The notes under the pieces were generated by a model. The model made no database searches. It was given only the letters and a program-made list of their open reading frames with translations, and was not told the DNA's origin. Shown piece by piece: positions 10,959 through 23,434 of a stretch of DNA of 64,000 bases; the first letter of the stretch is position 1; the number at the start of each line of letters is the position of its first letter. This DNA comes from Datisca glomerata. Lineage: Eukaryota > Streptophyta > Magnoliopsida > Cucurbitales > Datiscaceae. The stretch is taken from assembly GCA_003255025.1 (NCBI GenBank), contig QANY01009435.1, positions 558,001-622,000 of the forward strand, written 5' to 3'. Both the position numbers and the translations under genes were made by a program.

Positions 10959-11354
10959 AATGTTTCTATTGCATTTCAGGGACAAACTTTTACTGAAGCA
11001 TCTTAAATGCATCCCAGGATTATACTCTGCTAGAATGTCTCAAACATGTTCTAGGAACAAGCTTCGTTGAAATGTCTTAAGTGCATTTCAGGAGAAAACT
11101 TTACTGAAAAGTCTTAAGTGTATTCCAAGAACAATTTTCGTTGAAACGTCTTAGACGCATTTCAGGAGCAATCTTTGCTGAAACGTCTTAAATATGTTTA
11201 GGAACAATCTTTCCTTAAACATCTTAAATGCATCCTAGGAACAACTTTCGTTGAAACGTCTTAAAAGCATCCCATGATCAATCTTTGCTGAAACGTCTTA
11301 AATGCGTTCCAGGAACTAACTTTGCTGAAACGTTTTACATGCATTTCAAAATGA
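10959..11354. repeat. Minisatellite, about eleven 37-bp units
   Basis: Consecutive units read approximately GCTGAAACGTCTTAAATGCA then TTTCAGGAACAATCTTT. Clear unit starts include TTGAAACGTCTTAGACG, CTGAAACGTCTTAAATA and CTGAAACGTCTTAAATG, with 34-39 bp spacing and moderate divergence. Each unit carries TGAAA near its start and TTTCA in its middle, so a small stem is possible. The array lies in the untranslated region downstream of gag. Confidence 0.85.
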
Positions 11355-11639
11355 CAGACCCGTTATAAGTTTTTGGGAAATTTTGATAATCATAAAAGTC
11401 GAAGTAAAAGTTACAATGCTAAACATGATAGTTTTTTATGCACTTAAAGTTGAACATCGTCGATACGTCTTAAAGCGTTTGAAGGTCATCTCATTTACTA
11501 TCAGCCGTAGAGGTGGTCTCATGTGGCCTTTCCTATTCGTACAAGCATGCACATGGAAAAATAATTGTAATTTTCAGAATAAGCATTTCATAAATAAACA
11601 TGTGTATTGTGACTTTGAGTACATAATCTTTGGACCTTA

Positions 11640-12417
11640 CAACACATGATTGCCTTTGTACTTAACATACCCCTTCTCGGGTTTTGTAGCATGTCAACCA
11701 CTTTCTATCACGATGGCCATGTAATGTGAGGTGAGAAAGGTTGGTTCCTTGCGACTTCTAAGTTCGCGTTAATTATTTCTCCTTTTTGGAGCTTGTCATG
11801 GAAAATCCGTCTTAAAGTTTTACAATCTTCGGTCACATGAATTGTGTCTTGGTGGAAATGGAAGTACCGACGTGATTCTATTTCTTCTTAGGTGGGAAAG
11901 TTTTCCACCCAAGGTCTCCGCGCGACATTATCCTTGACCTAAGCATCCAACAACGTTTCTACCTTATTCATGGAGCAGGGGAAATGTGGTGGATCATCCC
12001 TTTCACTTCTATCCCGTTTTACACATCATCCTTGGGGTTGTGCCATGGCCACTTGTGACGTGTATCATCTGGGCTTCCATGCAAATCCCCCACGCTCACT
12101 CTGCTCTGTAACCTTTGGCCTAGACACCGAAGTGTTGGTGCGTTAAGCACCTACATGGAAGCGCGAGAAAGTGGCGATGTCGAGTTTCTCCGAATGCGCT
12201 TTATACTTATTCATCATTCTACAGATGCACATCTTCACCAAGTCTTCCACCTTCCACTCTTCATGGCAAGCTAGTGCTTTGTCTTTGAACCGTCTGACGT
12301 AAATCATCAGGTCCTCATCTTTCTTTTGATGCCCACGCCCCAATTCGAGAATGCTCATCTTTTCCTAAGACACAAAAAACTTTGTCATGAAGGCAGAAGC
12401 CATGTGCGACCCTGTAA
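11640..12417 (-). pseudogene. Gypsy gag, C-terminal half (continues from 23435)
   Basis: The minus frame from about 12358 reads LGRGHQKKDEDLMIYVRRFK, then CHEEWKVEDLVKMC and IATFSRF, the conserved retrotransposon gag (capsid) core of Ty3/gypsy elements. After a stop at 12143 the homology continues in broken frames to about 11640, where residues resembling the usual HHPT-type zinc-knuckle-proximal region appear around 11880-11800. Just upstream, 12410-12360 supplies SHMASAFMTKFF followed by a stop. Together with 23435-24236 this is one ancestral gag interrupted by the copia element at about 12418/23434. Gag would form the particle shell; this copy is inactive. Confidence 0.75.
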
Positions 12418-12421
12418 TTAC

Positions 12422-15400
12422 TGGTCGTCACGGCGCGTACGCGGCGAACGCGTGTAAACGAGTGACTTTTTAAAAAATCTTTTAATAAAAATGAATATTT
12501 TAATAAAACAAAACTTACGCAACGCTACAATAATCAAATAAAAACTTTTAGTGATAATTCTTTTTCAATCTGTCATGATCCATTATATATTTATAAGTTA
12601 AATCTACAACATACAAGGTTAGGAATCATATACTTCTTGTAGTCTATATAATGTGTCCTTACAAAAATCGATCGATCCTTCGTTCCCTTGAAATCATACC
12701 AGCGATCAGTAGATTTCGAGATACACACTAAGATCTTCCAAGTCAATCCTCAACGCACTAGGTAGTGTATGATCACTTAGAATATTACAAGACATTTTTT
12801 CTGTCTCTAGATGTTCTCAACACATGAGATCTTGAGATTTACTGAGAAGAGCTTTAGTGAGACGATTCTCTAAAAGAACGTGATGATTACTGTTTTAGAG
12901 ATTTGATTAACGTTTAATCACAGAAAATCTCTTTGACATAAATCATGTTCTCAAATCAACTCTTGATTGATGAACTGATGATCTGATCAACTGATTCTCT
13001 CCTCCTTTTTCAACCACCTAGGCCATTAGAATAATATCTGTATATATTTTAGATAATGGAGATATCAGATTTTTAAGAATAAACTGAAAGAATAGTTAAT
13101 GTAAAACTAACAATTGTAGTGAGACCCATTACAATAGTGCACAACTGTAGTACCACACGGCACTGCGGTGTGTCGTGAGCAAGCACAATGCCTCACAACA
13201 CCACTATAGTGCCACATGGAAGCACACTAGTCCATGTCAATTTCTGATACACTATCAGTGATTGGCACATGACAATTACTGTGAATTAAATATTTATTTT
13301 AATCAGATAATTATCTAGATATCAAATAATTCAAAACTAACATATTTGATTATCAATATCAACTAACTTATATGTTATTTCACAAATAACAGATTTAGTT
13401 GATTTAAATTATTATCTAATATTAATTTTATTATCTAATTTCACAAATTAGATATTATGTCTCATTTATCGATAATTAAAAAATCGATAATTATTTATAT
13501 ATATAATTTCAAAAAAATATATTTAAATATATAAATAATTCAACTATATAATTCTTAATTAATTAATCACATATAATTATATCATAATTATGTATTTACT
13601 CTAGAATAAAATTTGTTTTTGCAAGTCAGTCATTTTCACATATCATGAAATACTCACACTCTATACATCATAGTATAGAGGTGACTTGGGGACTATGAAA
13701 CTATAATTCTAAATTTGAATAAATTATATTATTAATTAAATTTTTTAATTAAATAATTTTTTTATTAATTTAATTATTATTTCACTATAAAAATAGAATT
13801 GCACTCTTAGGGCACGTGTAGTATCAAGGGAAAGTTGGGTTGTTTTCTTAGACTCTGAGGGCATATCACTGATACCCTTGTTTGGTATCTATTTGGAGGA
13901 GATTTTTAGATTCCTGCAATGTTCAGATGCCCCATATCTGAGGGTATTTGAAACCCTCCAAATCTGGGAGGCATCTGAACACCCGGTAAATCTCATAAGT
14001 TTATTACCTAAGCTATCCCTATCTTCTTTTTCCCCAAAATAATTTTCCTGTGAAATCTTTCAGAAATTTCAAAATCGTAGATAACTTTTTGTTCAATAGA
14101 AAAAAAGTTGTTTTGGAATCTTCGATGGGTTGCTTCTGGTTCATTATCAATAGAAAAAGAAACATTTTTGGAAGCTTCGCCAGAAATTGTTCACCAGAAT
14201 TTCTTCAAAGTTCTTCAATGGCTTTCTTCAACATCCATACTTCTATATTTGAGAGGTGAGGGTTCAGGGTTTCGACAGAGAAAAGAGGGGTGGGGGCTCT
14301 GTTAGGTGTGAGGTAGGTGGAATGGGATAAAAAATTGAGTGAAGATTTGTGTAAAAATGTATTTAAATAAAATAGTGCGGATAGTTTAATTAAAATATGA
14401 TTATGCATTAAACTTTTTTTTACTAATATGCGTATAGTTTTATTTTTGAAAAATCAATATAAATATGAATATGGTAAATTATGTGTTTTTTTATCAAACT
14501 TACATTGTAAATTTTAAGTGGAATGAAAATATGACTTGAATCCACTACTTCTAAGATATGAGTGTGGGTGTTTAATCAACTGCGTCAACACATATTGTCA
14601 GGTAAATTATGTGTTTAGATCGATGAAATTGCTTCTAATTCTAGCATTATATCAGTCTAAGGGAAGTGTAAAATTGTAAATTGATAATTATATTAGTCTA
14701 ATCAAAATTGAAGGTTATTTTCATATCGAACATCTCTGATTTTTCTTTCTTCTTCTTTTTACAAAATTATCCTCCATAAATAAATAACAACTATTAATAA
14801 ATATATTTTGGTCCAAGGGTAAAATTAGAAATTGACAATTATATATATAACATTTCTTTAAACATTCAATCAAAATAAACAAAATTATTCTCACTATTAT
14901 ATTATAACAGTCTCAATTGTTACCACACAAAGTAATCTTTATTTTTCAGACATCTTATTCTCTCATAGTACTATAATATTGATTATTGAGCTGAAAATCA
15001 TGAGTATTTTTCTTTTGAGAATTATTATCTTATTATTGTAAATTCTATACCACATTAATACACTTGGAGCAGTATTGGTTCAATTGTATGAACAATATTT
15101 GATAAAAGTCTACACGACGTATCATAATATAATGGTTTGGTTGAAAAAAATAACAAGTATATACGAAAACAAATTCATGGGTAAAATTTATATTTTTGTT
15201 ATTATTTATGTTGGTCATCTAATTATAAATTAAGTAATTATTATTCATAAGCATTTTTTAATCCAATGTTAAAATTGAAATTTGACAATAATATCTAAAA
15301 AATCTCATTACCTATTTCATCAAAACAAATAAAGTAATCTTAATTTTTCAGGTATATACATTCTCACAATCATATTTTAGCAATTTTATTCCGGAAATCA

Positions 15401-16288
15401 TTTACTCACAATCTTATACCAAACGGCCTCTTAGAGATTATAGAATGTATTTACAGAGTATTTTCATATAGTCCGCTGACATAATCATTTCATACAGTTA
15501 TGTCCTCAAATTATTGGTTAGTAAATTAGAATTAGTTAAAATTACCATTTTATCCTTCTAATTACCTCTTGAACCTTAAGTATTGTTAATCCACTAGTGA
15601 ATAACTAATTTATAATCTTATTATAAATTTGAGCTCAATAACCATTCAGTTTCAGAATTAACACTTAAATAAACCAATATACCATCAGTTAGGAAAACTT
15701 AGGTTCCAAATATTAAAAGATCATGTCCTTAGCCATCCACATCACCGAATCTCCAAAACAAAATTCACTATCCTGATTAACAAACAGACATTAACGAGTG
15801 AATCAAAAGATCCAATAGACATTCATAGGAGTTCATGACTACTCATGATTCAAACTGATTCACTTATGATCATCGAATTGATGTGTGTTAAATCTTTGTG
15901 ATAGATGGCACGTTAATAATATATTAATTCACATCGGTCATCTCATATATAATCTTATTATATAAAATACATTCACTAAGATGTTTATCCACATCAATGA
16001 TCTGGATCTAGATCACACATTCATAATACTTAGTGACCCGAACTAGCAACCATTCATTAAAGATTTCATACTTTAATATGTTGCTGACAATTTTATCCAT
16101 TATCTATGATCTTAATCCTCTCGTACTAATATAAGATCATAGTCATATTAATGAATATGGAATTTTCAGATATTTATATATAAATTATTCAACAATAATT
16201 TTAAAAAATAATTATAAGAAAAATGTTATCATCTTTAACTTTCATATCAAAATGTCAACGTACATTTTTTGAGGGCATATGCCCAATA
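12422..16288 (-). repeat. Copia 3' LTR, interrupted by a DNA transposon at 13811-15428
   Basis: Matches 21739-23434 from about 12755 onward, with shared landmarks GAATATTACAAGACA, TCTAGATGTTCTCAACACAT and GATTTGATTAACGTTTAATC. After removing the 1618-bp insertion the LTR is about 2.25 kb. The first 330 bp (12422-12755) have no counterpart at the other LTR, which seems truncated there. The inner end GGGCATATGCCCAATA is followed by ATCTCTCACTTGCCC, which on the minus strand is the polypurine tract. Confidence 0.8.
13811..15428. mobile_element. DNA transposon inside the copia LTR (hAT- or Harbinger-like, non-autonomous)
   Basis: The sister LTR reads continuously across CTCTTAGAGATTAT (about 22575), but here the sequence leaves after CACTCTTAG at 13810 and resumes at CTCTTAGAGATTAT at 15429. 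CTCTTAG is therefore duplicated (7 bp, or 8 with one mismatch). The ends are weakly inverted: GGCACGTGTAGTAT at the left and, reverse complemented, GGCCGTTTGGTAT at the right. About 14810-14990 and 15240-15428 are diverged direct copies of one terminal region, so the element may itself be compound. No transposase is visible; the 14050-14408 frames are unconvincing. Confidence 0.75.
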
Positions 16289-16305
16289 ATCTCTCACTTG
16301 CCCTA
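16289..16305 (-). other. Copia polypurine tract
   Basis: On the minus strand this reads TTAGGGCAAGTGAGAGAT immediately before the 3' LTR. The purine-rich AAGTG-GAGA form is typical of plant copia plus-strand priming sites. Confidence 0.65.
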
Positions 16306-16309
16306 AAGC

Positions 16310-18090
16310 AAATGTGGCATCTCTCTCAATCACATGTTACGCACGTGACCTTCAAATGACTTCGCAGAAAATGTCTTTGTAAAAGGACCAGTCGTGTTAT
16401 GTTCCAATGCTATCTACATAATATTCACATTCCTTTGATGCACGATCTCTCTTACAAGATGATATATCCTCTCTATGTGCTTTCCCCTCTTGTGACTCCC
16501 CGGTTCCTTGGAATTTGTCACCACCCCACTATTATCACACTACATGATCAGTGACTTGTCCATATCTGAAACTACTTCCAAATCAGAATAGAACTTTCTA
16601 AGCCATACCGCCTCTTTCGCAGCTTCACAGGCCGCTATATATTCGGCTTCCATAATGGAATCTGCAATGCTGGATTATTTAATACTTCTCCAGACTACAA
16701 CTCCTCCATCTTGGGTGAATACTGATCCAGATAACGACTTTTGACTGTCTCTGTCTGATTGAAAATCAGAATCAGTATATCCAGTGGGGTTTAGGTCTCT
16801 ACCTGAATAAACAAGCATATAGTTTCTCATTCTCCTAAGATATTTGAGAATGTGTTTTACTGCAATTCGATGTTCCAAACCTGGATTCGATTGACGACTG
16901 ACAATTCCCACTACATAACAGATGTCCGGTCTCATACACAACATGACATATATAAGACTTCCAACTGTTGAAGCATATATAACCTTTCTCATATCCCCTT
17001 CCTCCTAATGTGACTTAGGACATTGTTCCTTGGAGAGAACAATTTCATGTCTGGTCGGTTGTTGACCTTTTTTGAAATTCTCCATAGAGAATCTATCGAG
17101 CACCTTATCAATATAAGATGTTTGAGAAAATGTCAAGAACTTATTTTTTTATCTCTTAGGATTTGGATGCTTAGAACATAGCTCGCTTTTCCCAAATATT
17201 TCATTTGAAATTTCTCAGCTAACCACTTCTTTACCTTTGACAAAATTTCCACATCATTTCCAATGAGTAGAATTTCATCAACATAAAGAACTGAGAAATC
17301 TTCTATCTTATCCTTAGTGTATTTATGAACACATGCTTCGTCAACATTTTGCTCGAAATCATAAGACTTTATAATCTGCATACTTTCTAATATTGCCCCT
17401 TTTATATGAACCCTTCTGGTTGCATCATATAGATGTTTTCTTCAAGAGAACCGTTCAAAAAAGTTGTCTTGACGTCCACTTTCCATATCTCATAGTCAAA
17501 ACTAGTGGCTATGGAAAAAGAATGTGAATGGATTTTAGCATGGCCACATGGGAGAATATGTCTTCATAATCTACTCTCTCCCTTTGTGTATAAGCATTGA
17601 CTACTAACCGTGCCTTGAAAGTCTTTGCTTTCCATCTGCACCTCTTTTCTTCTTGAAGATTCATTTATTTCTTATTGAATATTCATTTACATCCAATGGG
17701 CTTGATATCTTCAAGTAGATTTACAAGTTCTCAAACAGAATTGAAATACATAGATTCCATTTTGTGGTTTATAACATCTTGCCATTTCTCATTTTCAGGA
17801 TCATCCATTGCTTCTTCATAAGATAATGGATCATCCTTATTAGTGTCCGACACTAGGACATGTGCCTCTAGTTTGTAATGAACTGGTTGTCTAACAACCC
17901 TCCCACTGCGACGTTGCACCGGGATTTTCTTTGCAGGAACTGTGGTTTCTCTAATTTGTCGTTTATCAGTAGAAATTGAAGGTGGTCTGATCTCATCAAT
18001 CATTAATTCCTCGAGAACTATTTTACTACGAGGTTTGTAGTTTTTCATATAGTCATGCTCAAGAAAGATTGCATTTGTCGAAACAAACAC
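16310..18090 (-). pseudogene. Copia reverse transcriptase and RNase H
   Basis: From high to low coordinates: the link region after integrase with GRVVRQP (about 17900) and SYEEAMDDPENEKWQ (about 17800); RT palm with YVDEILLIGND near 17290-17260, where the family norm is YVDD, so the second catalytic Asp is Glu; and IYASTVGSLIYVMLCMRPDI with KHILKYLRR (16985-16830). RNase H follows with GYTDSDFQSDRDSQKS and VVVWRSIK (about 16780-16675), then a stop. The RNase H tail with SIMEAEY and HKRGKH-type motifs continues in other frames to about 16310. Frames are broken at several points (for example near 17720, 17130 and 17000). The enzyme would convert element RNA to DNA in cytoplasmic particles; this copy cannot. 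Confidence 0.85.
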
Positions 18091-19258
18091 ATTTGATCAT
18101 TGTGACTATAAAGTACCAACCTATAGTCTCTAGAGAATAACCAATGAATATGCATACCTCAGACCTTGAGTCTAACTTTCCGATCTTGGGTCTAAGAATG
18201 TGAGCTGGACACCCCCAAATACGGAAATGACGTAAACTAGGTTTGGAACCATTCCATAACTCTAAAGGCGTCTTGCTTACAGACTTAGAGGGCACTTCAT
18301 TCAAAATGCAAGTTGTCGTGTATAGTGTATATCCTAAAATGTAAGTGACAATGATGAGTAGCTTAACATCGACCTAACCATATTCAACAAGGTTCGGTTT
18401 TTCCTCTCTGCAACACCATTTTGCTGTGGTGTTACAGGTGTTGTGAGTTGGGATAAGATTCCAAACTCCAGCAAATAATCCTTAAATTCTAAATCCAACT
18501 ATTCACCACCTCGATCAAATCGAAGGGTTTTCAATGATTTACATAATTGCTTTTCAGTTTCAGCCTTGAAGTCTTTTAATTTTTCAAAAGTTTCAGACTT
18601 TCAATGCATTAGGTAACTACAACCATATCTTGAGTAGTCATCAATGAAAATGACAAAATACTCATACCCACTTCTAGCTTGTACACTGATCGGTCCAGAC
18701 ATCACCATGTACTAACTTAAGTGGTTCCTTGGCTCTTTGACCATTTCCTATGAAAGGTCTCTTGGTCATTTTACCCTCTAGACAAGATTCACAAATAGAA
18801 AGAGTTCCAACTTTTAGCTCTCTCAAAACACCACGCTTTGTTAATTTATTTAACCTATCTAGATTAATATGTCCCAACCTATGATGCCATAAATATATGT
18901 TATCATTATGAGAAACTCTTTGCCGTTTGTTACTTTTAAGTTTTGTTATTTTAAATAATTCAAAATTATTTAACGCGCGTAAAGTCAGTTTAAGCATATA
19001 CAGTACGTTTATAATTTTAGCATGACAGATATCGAATCCATTTTTAAAAATAATAAACTCTTTATTAATGAAATAAACTTCGATTAACTGTTCTTGCAAA
19101 AATGAAAGAGAAATCAACTTCCTCGAAAAACTAGGAATATAATAAACAACATTCAAAACTAAGTAATTATATCTAAAAAGTAAACGGATTATCCCTAATG
19201 CTTTAGCTGACACAAGCGCACCACTGCCAACTCTTAAAATGACATCGCCATCAGTCAA
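18059..19258 (-). pseudogene. Copia integrase
   Basis: The minus frame 19258-18674 ends with the pre-integrase zinc-binding region: LWHHRLGHINLDRLNKL, then CESCLEGKMTKRPF (HHCC pattern, about 18890-18760), then LVHGDVW at the start of the catalytic core. The core continues with stops around 18670-18310, including an RFDRGGE block followed by a stop near 18500 and a QQNGVAERKNRT-type block near 18430. The frame 18304-18059 gives NEVPSKSVSKTPLELW, RIWGCPAHIL and FIGYSLETIGWYF, the end of the core. Integrase would insert the element cDNA into chromosomes in the nucleus. At least three interruptions make this copy inactive. Confidence 0.85.
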
Positions 19259-19263
19259 CTCCC

Positions 19264-20019
19264 TTACGAATCAAGAATCAGCAAAGAAGAACATACATGG
19301 TTAGTGGCTCCTGAATCAAGTATCCAGGATGACAAATCATATTCCACTAAACAAGCTTCAAGTACAAGTAAATTATATTTAGTTTTGTTTTTCAGCTCAG
19401 AGAGATATATGTTACAGTTTCTCTTACAATGACCTTCAACCCCATAGTTAAAAGACTTTCCTTCAGGCTTGTTGTCTTTCTTGTTCTTCTTTATTTTTGG
19501 CGATGTCTTGGCTTTCTTTACTCTTTTGTTCTTACTCTTGTCATTACCATTGTTCTTCTTCCTTTTCTTGTTCTTAACAATATTGGAAGAAAAATTTTGC
19601 TCGACAACATTTGCCTCACCTTCTTTAGTCATTCTAAGATTGAGTGACTTAAAAGTATGCAATTCATTCAATAATTGGGTTATGTTGAATTGCAACTTGT
19701 TCATAACATAGTTGGTCGTGAACGTAGAAAAAACTGGTGTGAGCGACTCTAGTATGATGCTCACTTGAGTCTGTTCATCAATTGTCGCACCATATACTTC
19801 TGCCTCGTGCATTATGTTGATCATGCTCAAAACATGTTCTCTAACAGAAATACCCTTCTTCATTTTAGTTGTCATATAGCTCCTAGTGGTCTCATGATGA
19901 CTTTGATCGTACTGCTGCCTAAATATTTCCCGTAAAGATTTCATAATCTCATAGACAGTCTCCATGCTTTCGTGCTTGGTTATCAGAACATCATTCATGC
20001 ACAAGCATAATAAACACAT
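19264..20019 (-). pseudogene. Copia gag and protease
   Basis: The 251-codon minus frame begins within gag; the usual N-terminal part is missing or lies in broken frames above 20019. It shows the gag helical core (EIMKSLREIF, SVREHVLSMINIMHEAE, QVSIILESLTPVF, LLNELHTFKSL), then a lysine-rich stretch, then a zinc knuckle. The knuckle reads SFNYGVEGHCKRNC where the family has CFNC, so its first two cysteines are lost. The protease follows with WILDSGATNHVCSS, in which DSG is the aspartyl active-site triplet. A stop after LLILDS separates it from the integrase frame. Confidence 0.85.
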
Positions 20020-21738
20020 AAATTTAGCATTTACTAATCACGATAAAATAACCCAATGATTAATGTGGCACTTTAGGTCGGTCAGATTAACGTCAGACTG
20101 TCTACGAGACATTCTCATCCTTATTAATTAAAACTTAAAATATCTTATATTTTCTCTTTCAACAATAAGTTATCGCTTGTTCGTTCAAGTCATAAATATC
20201 CACATGAAAGATTAAGTGTAACCCATCATTTCAGATTTCATGACTTCATTTAGAATATGCCGGCTTAGGGTCGGTGAAAACTTAACTACATCACTTCCTC
20301 CTATCTTCTTAAGAAGTCCAACCTTGGTGTTTGTACAACTCAAAACCTTCCTTAGGGGGATGAAAACAAAGTCATCTCGAGGCCCTCACTGCACCTCATG
20401 ATGTTGTACTAATGATGGAGACTATATGTTACATTGGCATGTTAACCTTCTCCCACTCACTATTTTAGGATAATGTGTTTCTATTTTAACTAACCAATTA
20501 GCTCCAAATTAATTACTAGTTAAAATAATAACCCTATGAATATTTGATTATCAGTTAAGCCAATCTCATTGGTTTACGTCCATTTAACTTTCCGAAGCGT
20601 CTAAGTCATAATTAGGTGAACTTACATTACCTAATTAATTATATTCATCAAAATTTAATAAAAATCTTTTACTAAAGTTGGTTAACCTAAAGGTTATTAT
20701 AACCTTTAGTGTGGTGTGATTACCAAGTTTTAACTAATTAAAACCTAGCAGTTTACATGCAATTGATTTCATAAAGCAATGCATATAAACATATTAGGAC
20801 AATCCTGATAAATCATGTTTCTACAGATGAGATGCATGATCAAATAAAAGTGTGTGAAATTTTCATGTATGGCATGTGATCGATTAATCCATGGACATGT
20901 TAACAAACATAAGAATTAAACAATTAGTTTACAATTAAATAAAATAATAATGGACCGAGTGACAATTGGGTATTTCTAAATTACAACCCCTGAAATAAAG
21001 AAATAAAATTACAAAGCGGGCTTCAAAAATACATATTTCCAAATATTGCATTCTCCTCCTAATGTTCAACTTCATAATCTTCAGACTTTGAACAAAACCT
21101 TTTTCAATTAGAAATACTATTTTTCTTAATTAAAACGATTTCTATAATTATCTATTTCAATATAGTTGACTTTGACTTAGTTAAATAAACACTTTATTTG
21201 ATTTGATCAAACTTGGGTCAAATCCGATCAACCTATTAATTTTTAATTTTCATAAGATCAAAAATTAATAATTAATATTAAAGTTACATTAATTTCAACA
21301 GTTGTCGCTAAAGCTAGTACTCTTCGATCGCCGTCCATCACCACCGTTGCCCGTCTCATAGCCGTCAGCCGCTGCCACGCCAAGCAGCACTGTTCACTAT
21401 CGGTACAGCACCACCAACACTGTTTATCTCTGCCGGAACAGTAAATTTCTGACGTGAACAATGTTATTTGCGTATGAACAGTGTTTTCGCGTGAACAGTG
21501 CATCCTCGCGTCCAAAATAATTCCGATAATATTCAAAATAAAATTACTAAAATTCCTACGCCTCAATTCAGCTTATACAAGATTTAAAAAAAATTAAAAC
21601 AAAGCCTAACTCAATAATCACCATACAATTAACGATCCATTATTTTTCATATATTCAAAAACCATAATCATTCATAATCATACATATCTCATATTATATG
21701 AATGATGCAAAAAAAACCCACATAACGTTTTACATATA
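20020..21738. other. Copia 5' leader region, non-coding
   Basis: AT-rich sequence between gag and the 5' LTR of the copia element. No convincing coding frame; the 21258-21566 minus frame is not recognised. The primer-binding site expected next to the LTR was not found, consistent with a deletion that also removed the LTR edge. Confidence 0.5.
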
Positions 21739-23434
21739 ACTAGTGCGTGTGTGGGCACGTAGAATATTACAAGACACTTTGTCTCTAGATGTTCTCAACA
21801 CATGAGATCCGGAGATTTACTTACAAGGACTTTAGTGAGACAATTTTTTAAAAGAACGTGATGATTATTCTTTTAGGGATTTGATTAACGTTTAATCACA
21901 AAAAAAGCTCTTTGACACCAATCGTGTTCTCAATTCAACTCTTGATTGACGAACTAATGATCTCATCAACTGATTCTCTCATCTATTTTCAACCACCTAA
22001 TCCAATAGAATAATATCTGTATATATTCTAGATTATGACTTATTAGATTTTCAGGAATAAACTGAACTGATATTTAATTATAAAATTATCAATTGCAGTG
22101 GGACCCACTGCAATTGTGCACGACCGCAGTGCAACATGGCGCTATACTGTGCCGTGAGCCAGCACAATGCCTCCCGGCACCACTGTCGTGCCATGTGGCA
22201 CCAAGTAGTACATGTCAATTTCTGATACCCTATATGTGACTAACTTATATTTATTTCACAAATAACAGATTTAGTTGATTTAAATTATTATCTCATAATA
22301 ATTTAAGTATCTAATTTCATAAATTAGATATTTTGCCTCACTTATCAATAATTAAAAAAATCGATAATTATATATATATATATATATATATANGTCAATC
22401 ATTTTCTCGTGTCCTGAAATACTCACACCCTAGACAACGTAGTATAGAGGTGACTTGGGATCCATGGACCTAAAATCTAAGCTCAAATAAACTAGATTAT
22501 TAATTAAACTCTTCAATTAAATAAATTTATTTATTAATTTTATTATTACTCTATTATAAATATGAAATTATACTCTTAGAGATTATATAATATATTTACA
22601 ATGTATACTCATGTAGTCCACTCACATAATCATTTCACGTAGTTTTATCTTTAATTTATTGGTTCGTAAATTAGAACTGATCAAAATTATTATTTTACCC
22701 TTCTAATTACCTCTTGATCATGAAGTACCATTAATCCACTAATGAATGGCTAATTTATAATCTTATTATAAATTTGAGTTCAATAACCATTCAGTTTTAA
22801 AATTAACACTTAAAGGAACCAATATACGATCCGTTAGAAAGACATATATTCAAATCTTATAGGGTTATGTCATCAGCCATTCACATCATTGAATTTTCAA
22901 AACAAAATTCACTAGCGTGATTGACAAACAAACCTTAACGAGTGAATAAAAAGATGGAATAGACATGCATAGGAGTTCATGACTACTCAGGATTCAGACT
23001 ATTCTACATATGATCATCGAACTGATGTGTATTAAATCTTTATGATAAATGACACGTTAATAAATATATTAACTCACATCGGTCCTGTCATATATAATAT
23101 TATTATATAAAATACTTTCACTAAGATGTCTATCCACATCAATGATCCGGATCTAAATCACACGCATTCATAATGTTTAGTGAACCGTACTAGCAACCAT
23201 TCATTAACAATTCAATACTTTAATATGTTGTTGACAATTTATTCATTATTTGTGATCTTAATTTCTCTTACCAATACAAGATTATAGTCTCATTAATGAA
23301 TATGGAATTTTTAGATATTTATATACAAATTATTTAACTATAATTTAAAAGAATTATTATAAGAAAAATGTAATCTTCTTTAAATTTCATATCAAAATGT
23401 CAAATACACATGTTTTGAGGGTATACCCCAAACA
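21739..23434 (-). repeat. Copia 5' LTR (inner end truncated)
   Basis: Matches the 3' LTR from about 12755 to 16288 apart from the DNA-transposon insertion. Relative to that copy it lacks about 330 bp at the inner end and about 125 bp at 22393, where a single N follows a (TA)n run. The outer end CCCCAAACA (23426-23434) gives TGTTTGGGG as the LTR start on the minus strand. Confidence 0.8.

Larger units (their letters stand above)
12422..23434 (-). mobile_element. Ty1/copia retrotransposon, minus strand, nested in gypsy gag
   Basis: Copia gene order on the minus strand is gag-protease (20019-19264), integrase (19258-18059), reverse transcriptase and RNase H (18090-16310). It lies between related LTRs at 12422-16288 and 21739-23434. 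It interrupts the gypsy gag, whose reading resumes on either side. The outer right end is sharp (CCCCAAACA at 23426-23434). The outer left end is placed at TGGTCG (12422) from where gag homology stops, so it is uncertain by several bases. No clean target duplication was found (GTTAA on the right against TGTAA/ATTAC on the left). All coding frames are broken. Confidence 0.85.

Noticed and set aside
10959..11354. 37-bp repeats considered as a CRISPR array
   Set aside because: Units are contiguous with no unique spacers and sit inside a retrotransposon.
11383..11649. 88-codon + frame in the gypsy element
   Set aside because: Opposite to element coding strand and partly over the end of gag homology and the minisatellite edge; no recognised motif.
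19429..19711. Hydrophobic + frames that look like membrane proteins
   Set aside because: They are the antisense of the lysine-rich part of copia gag.
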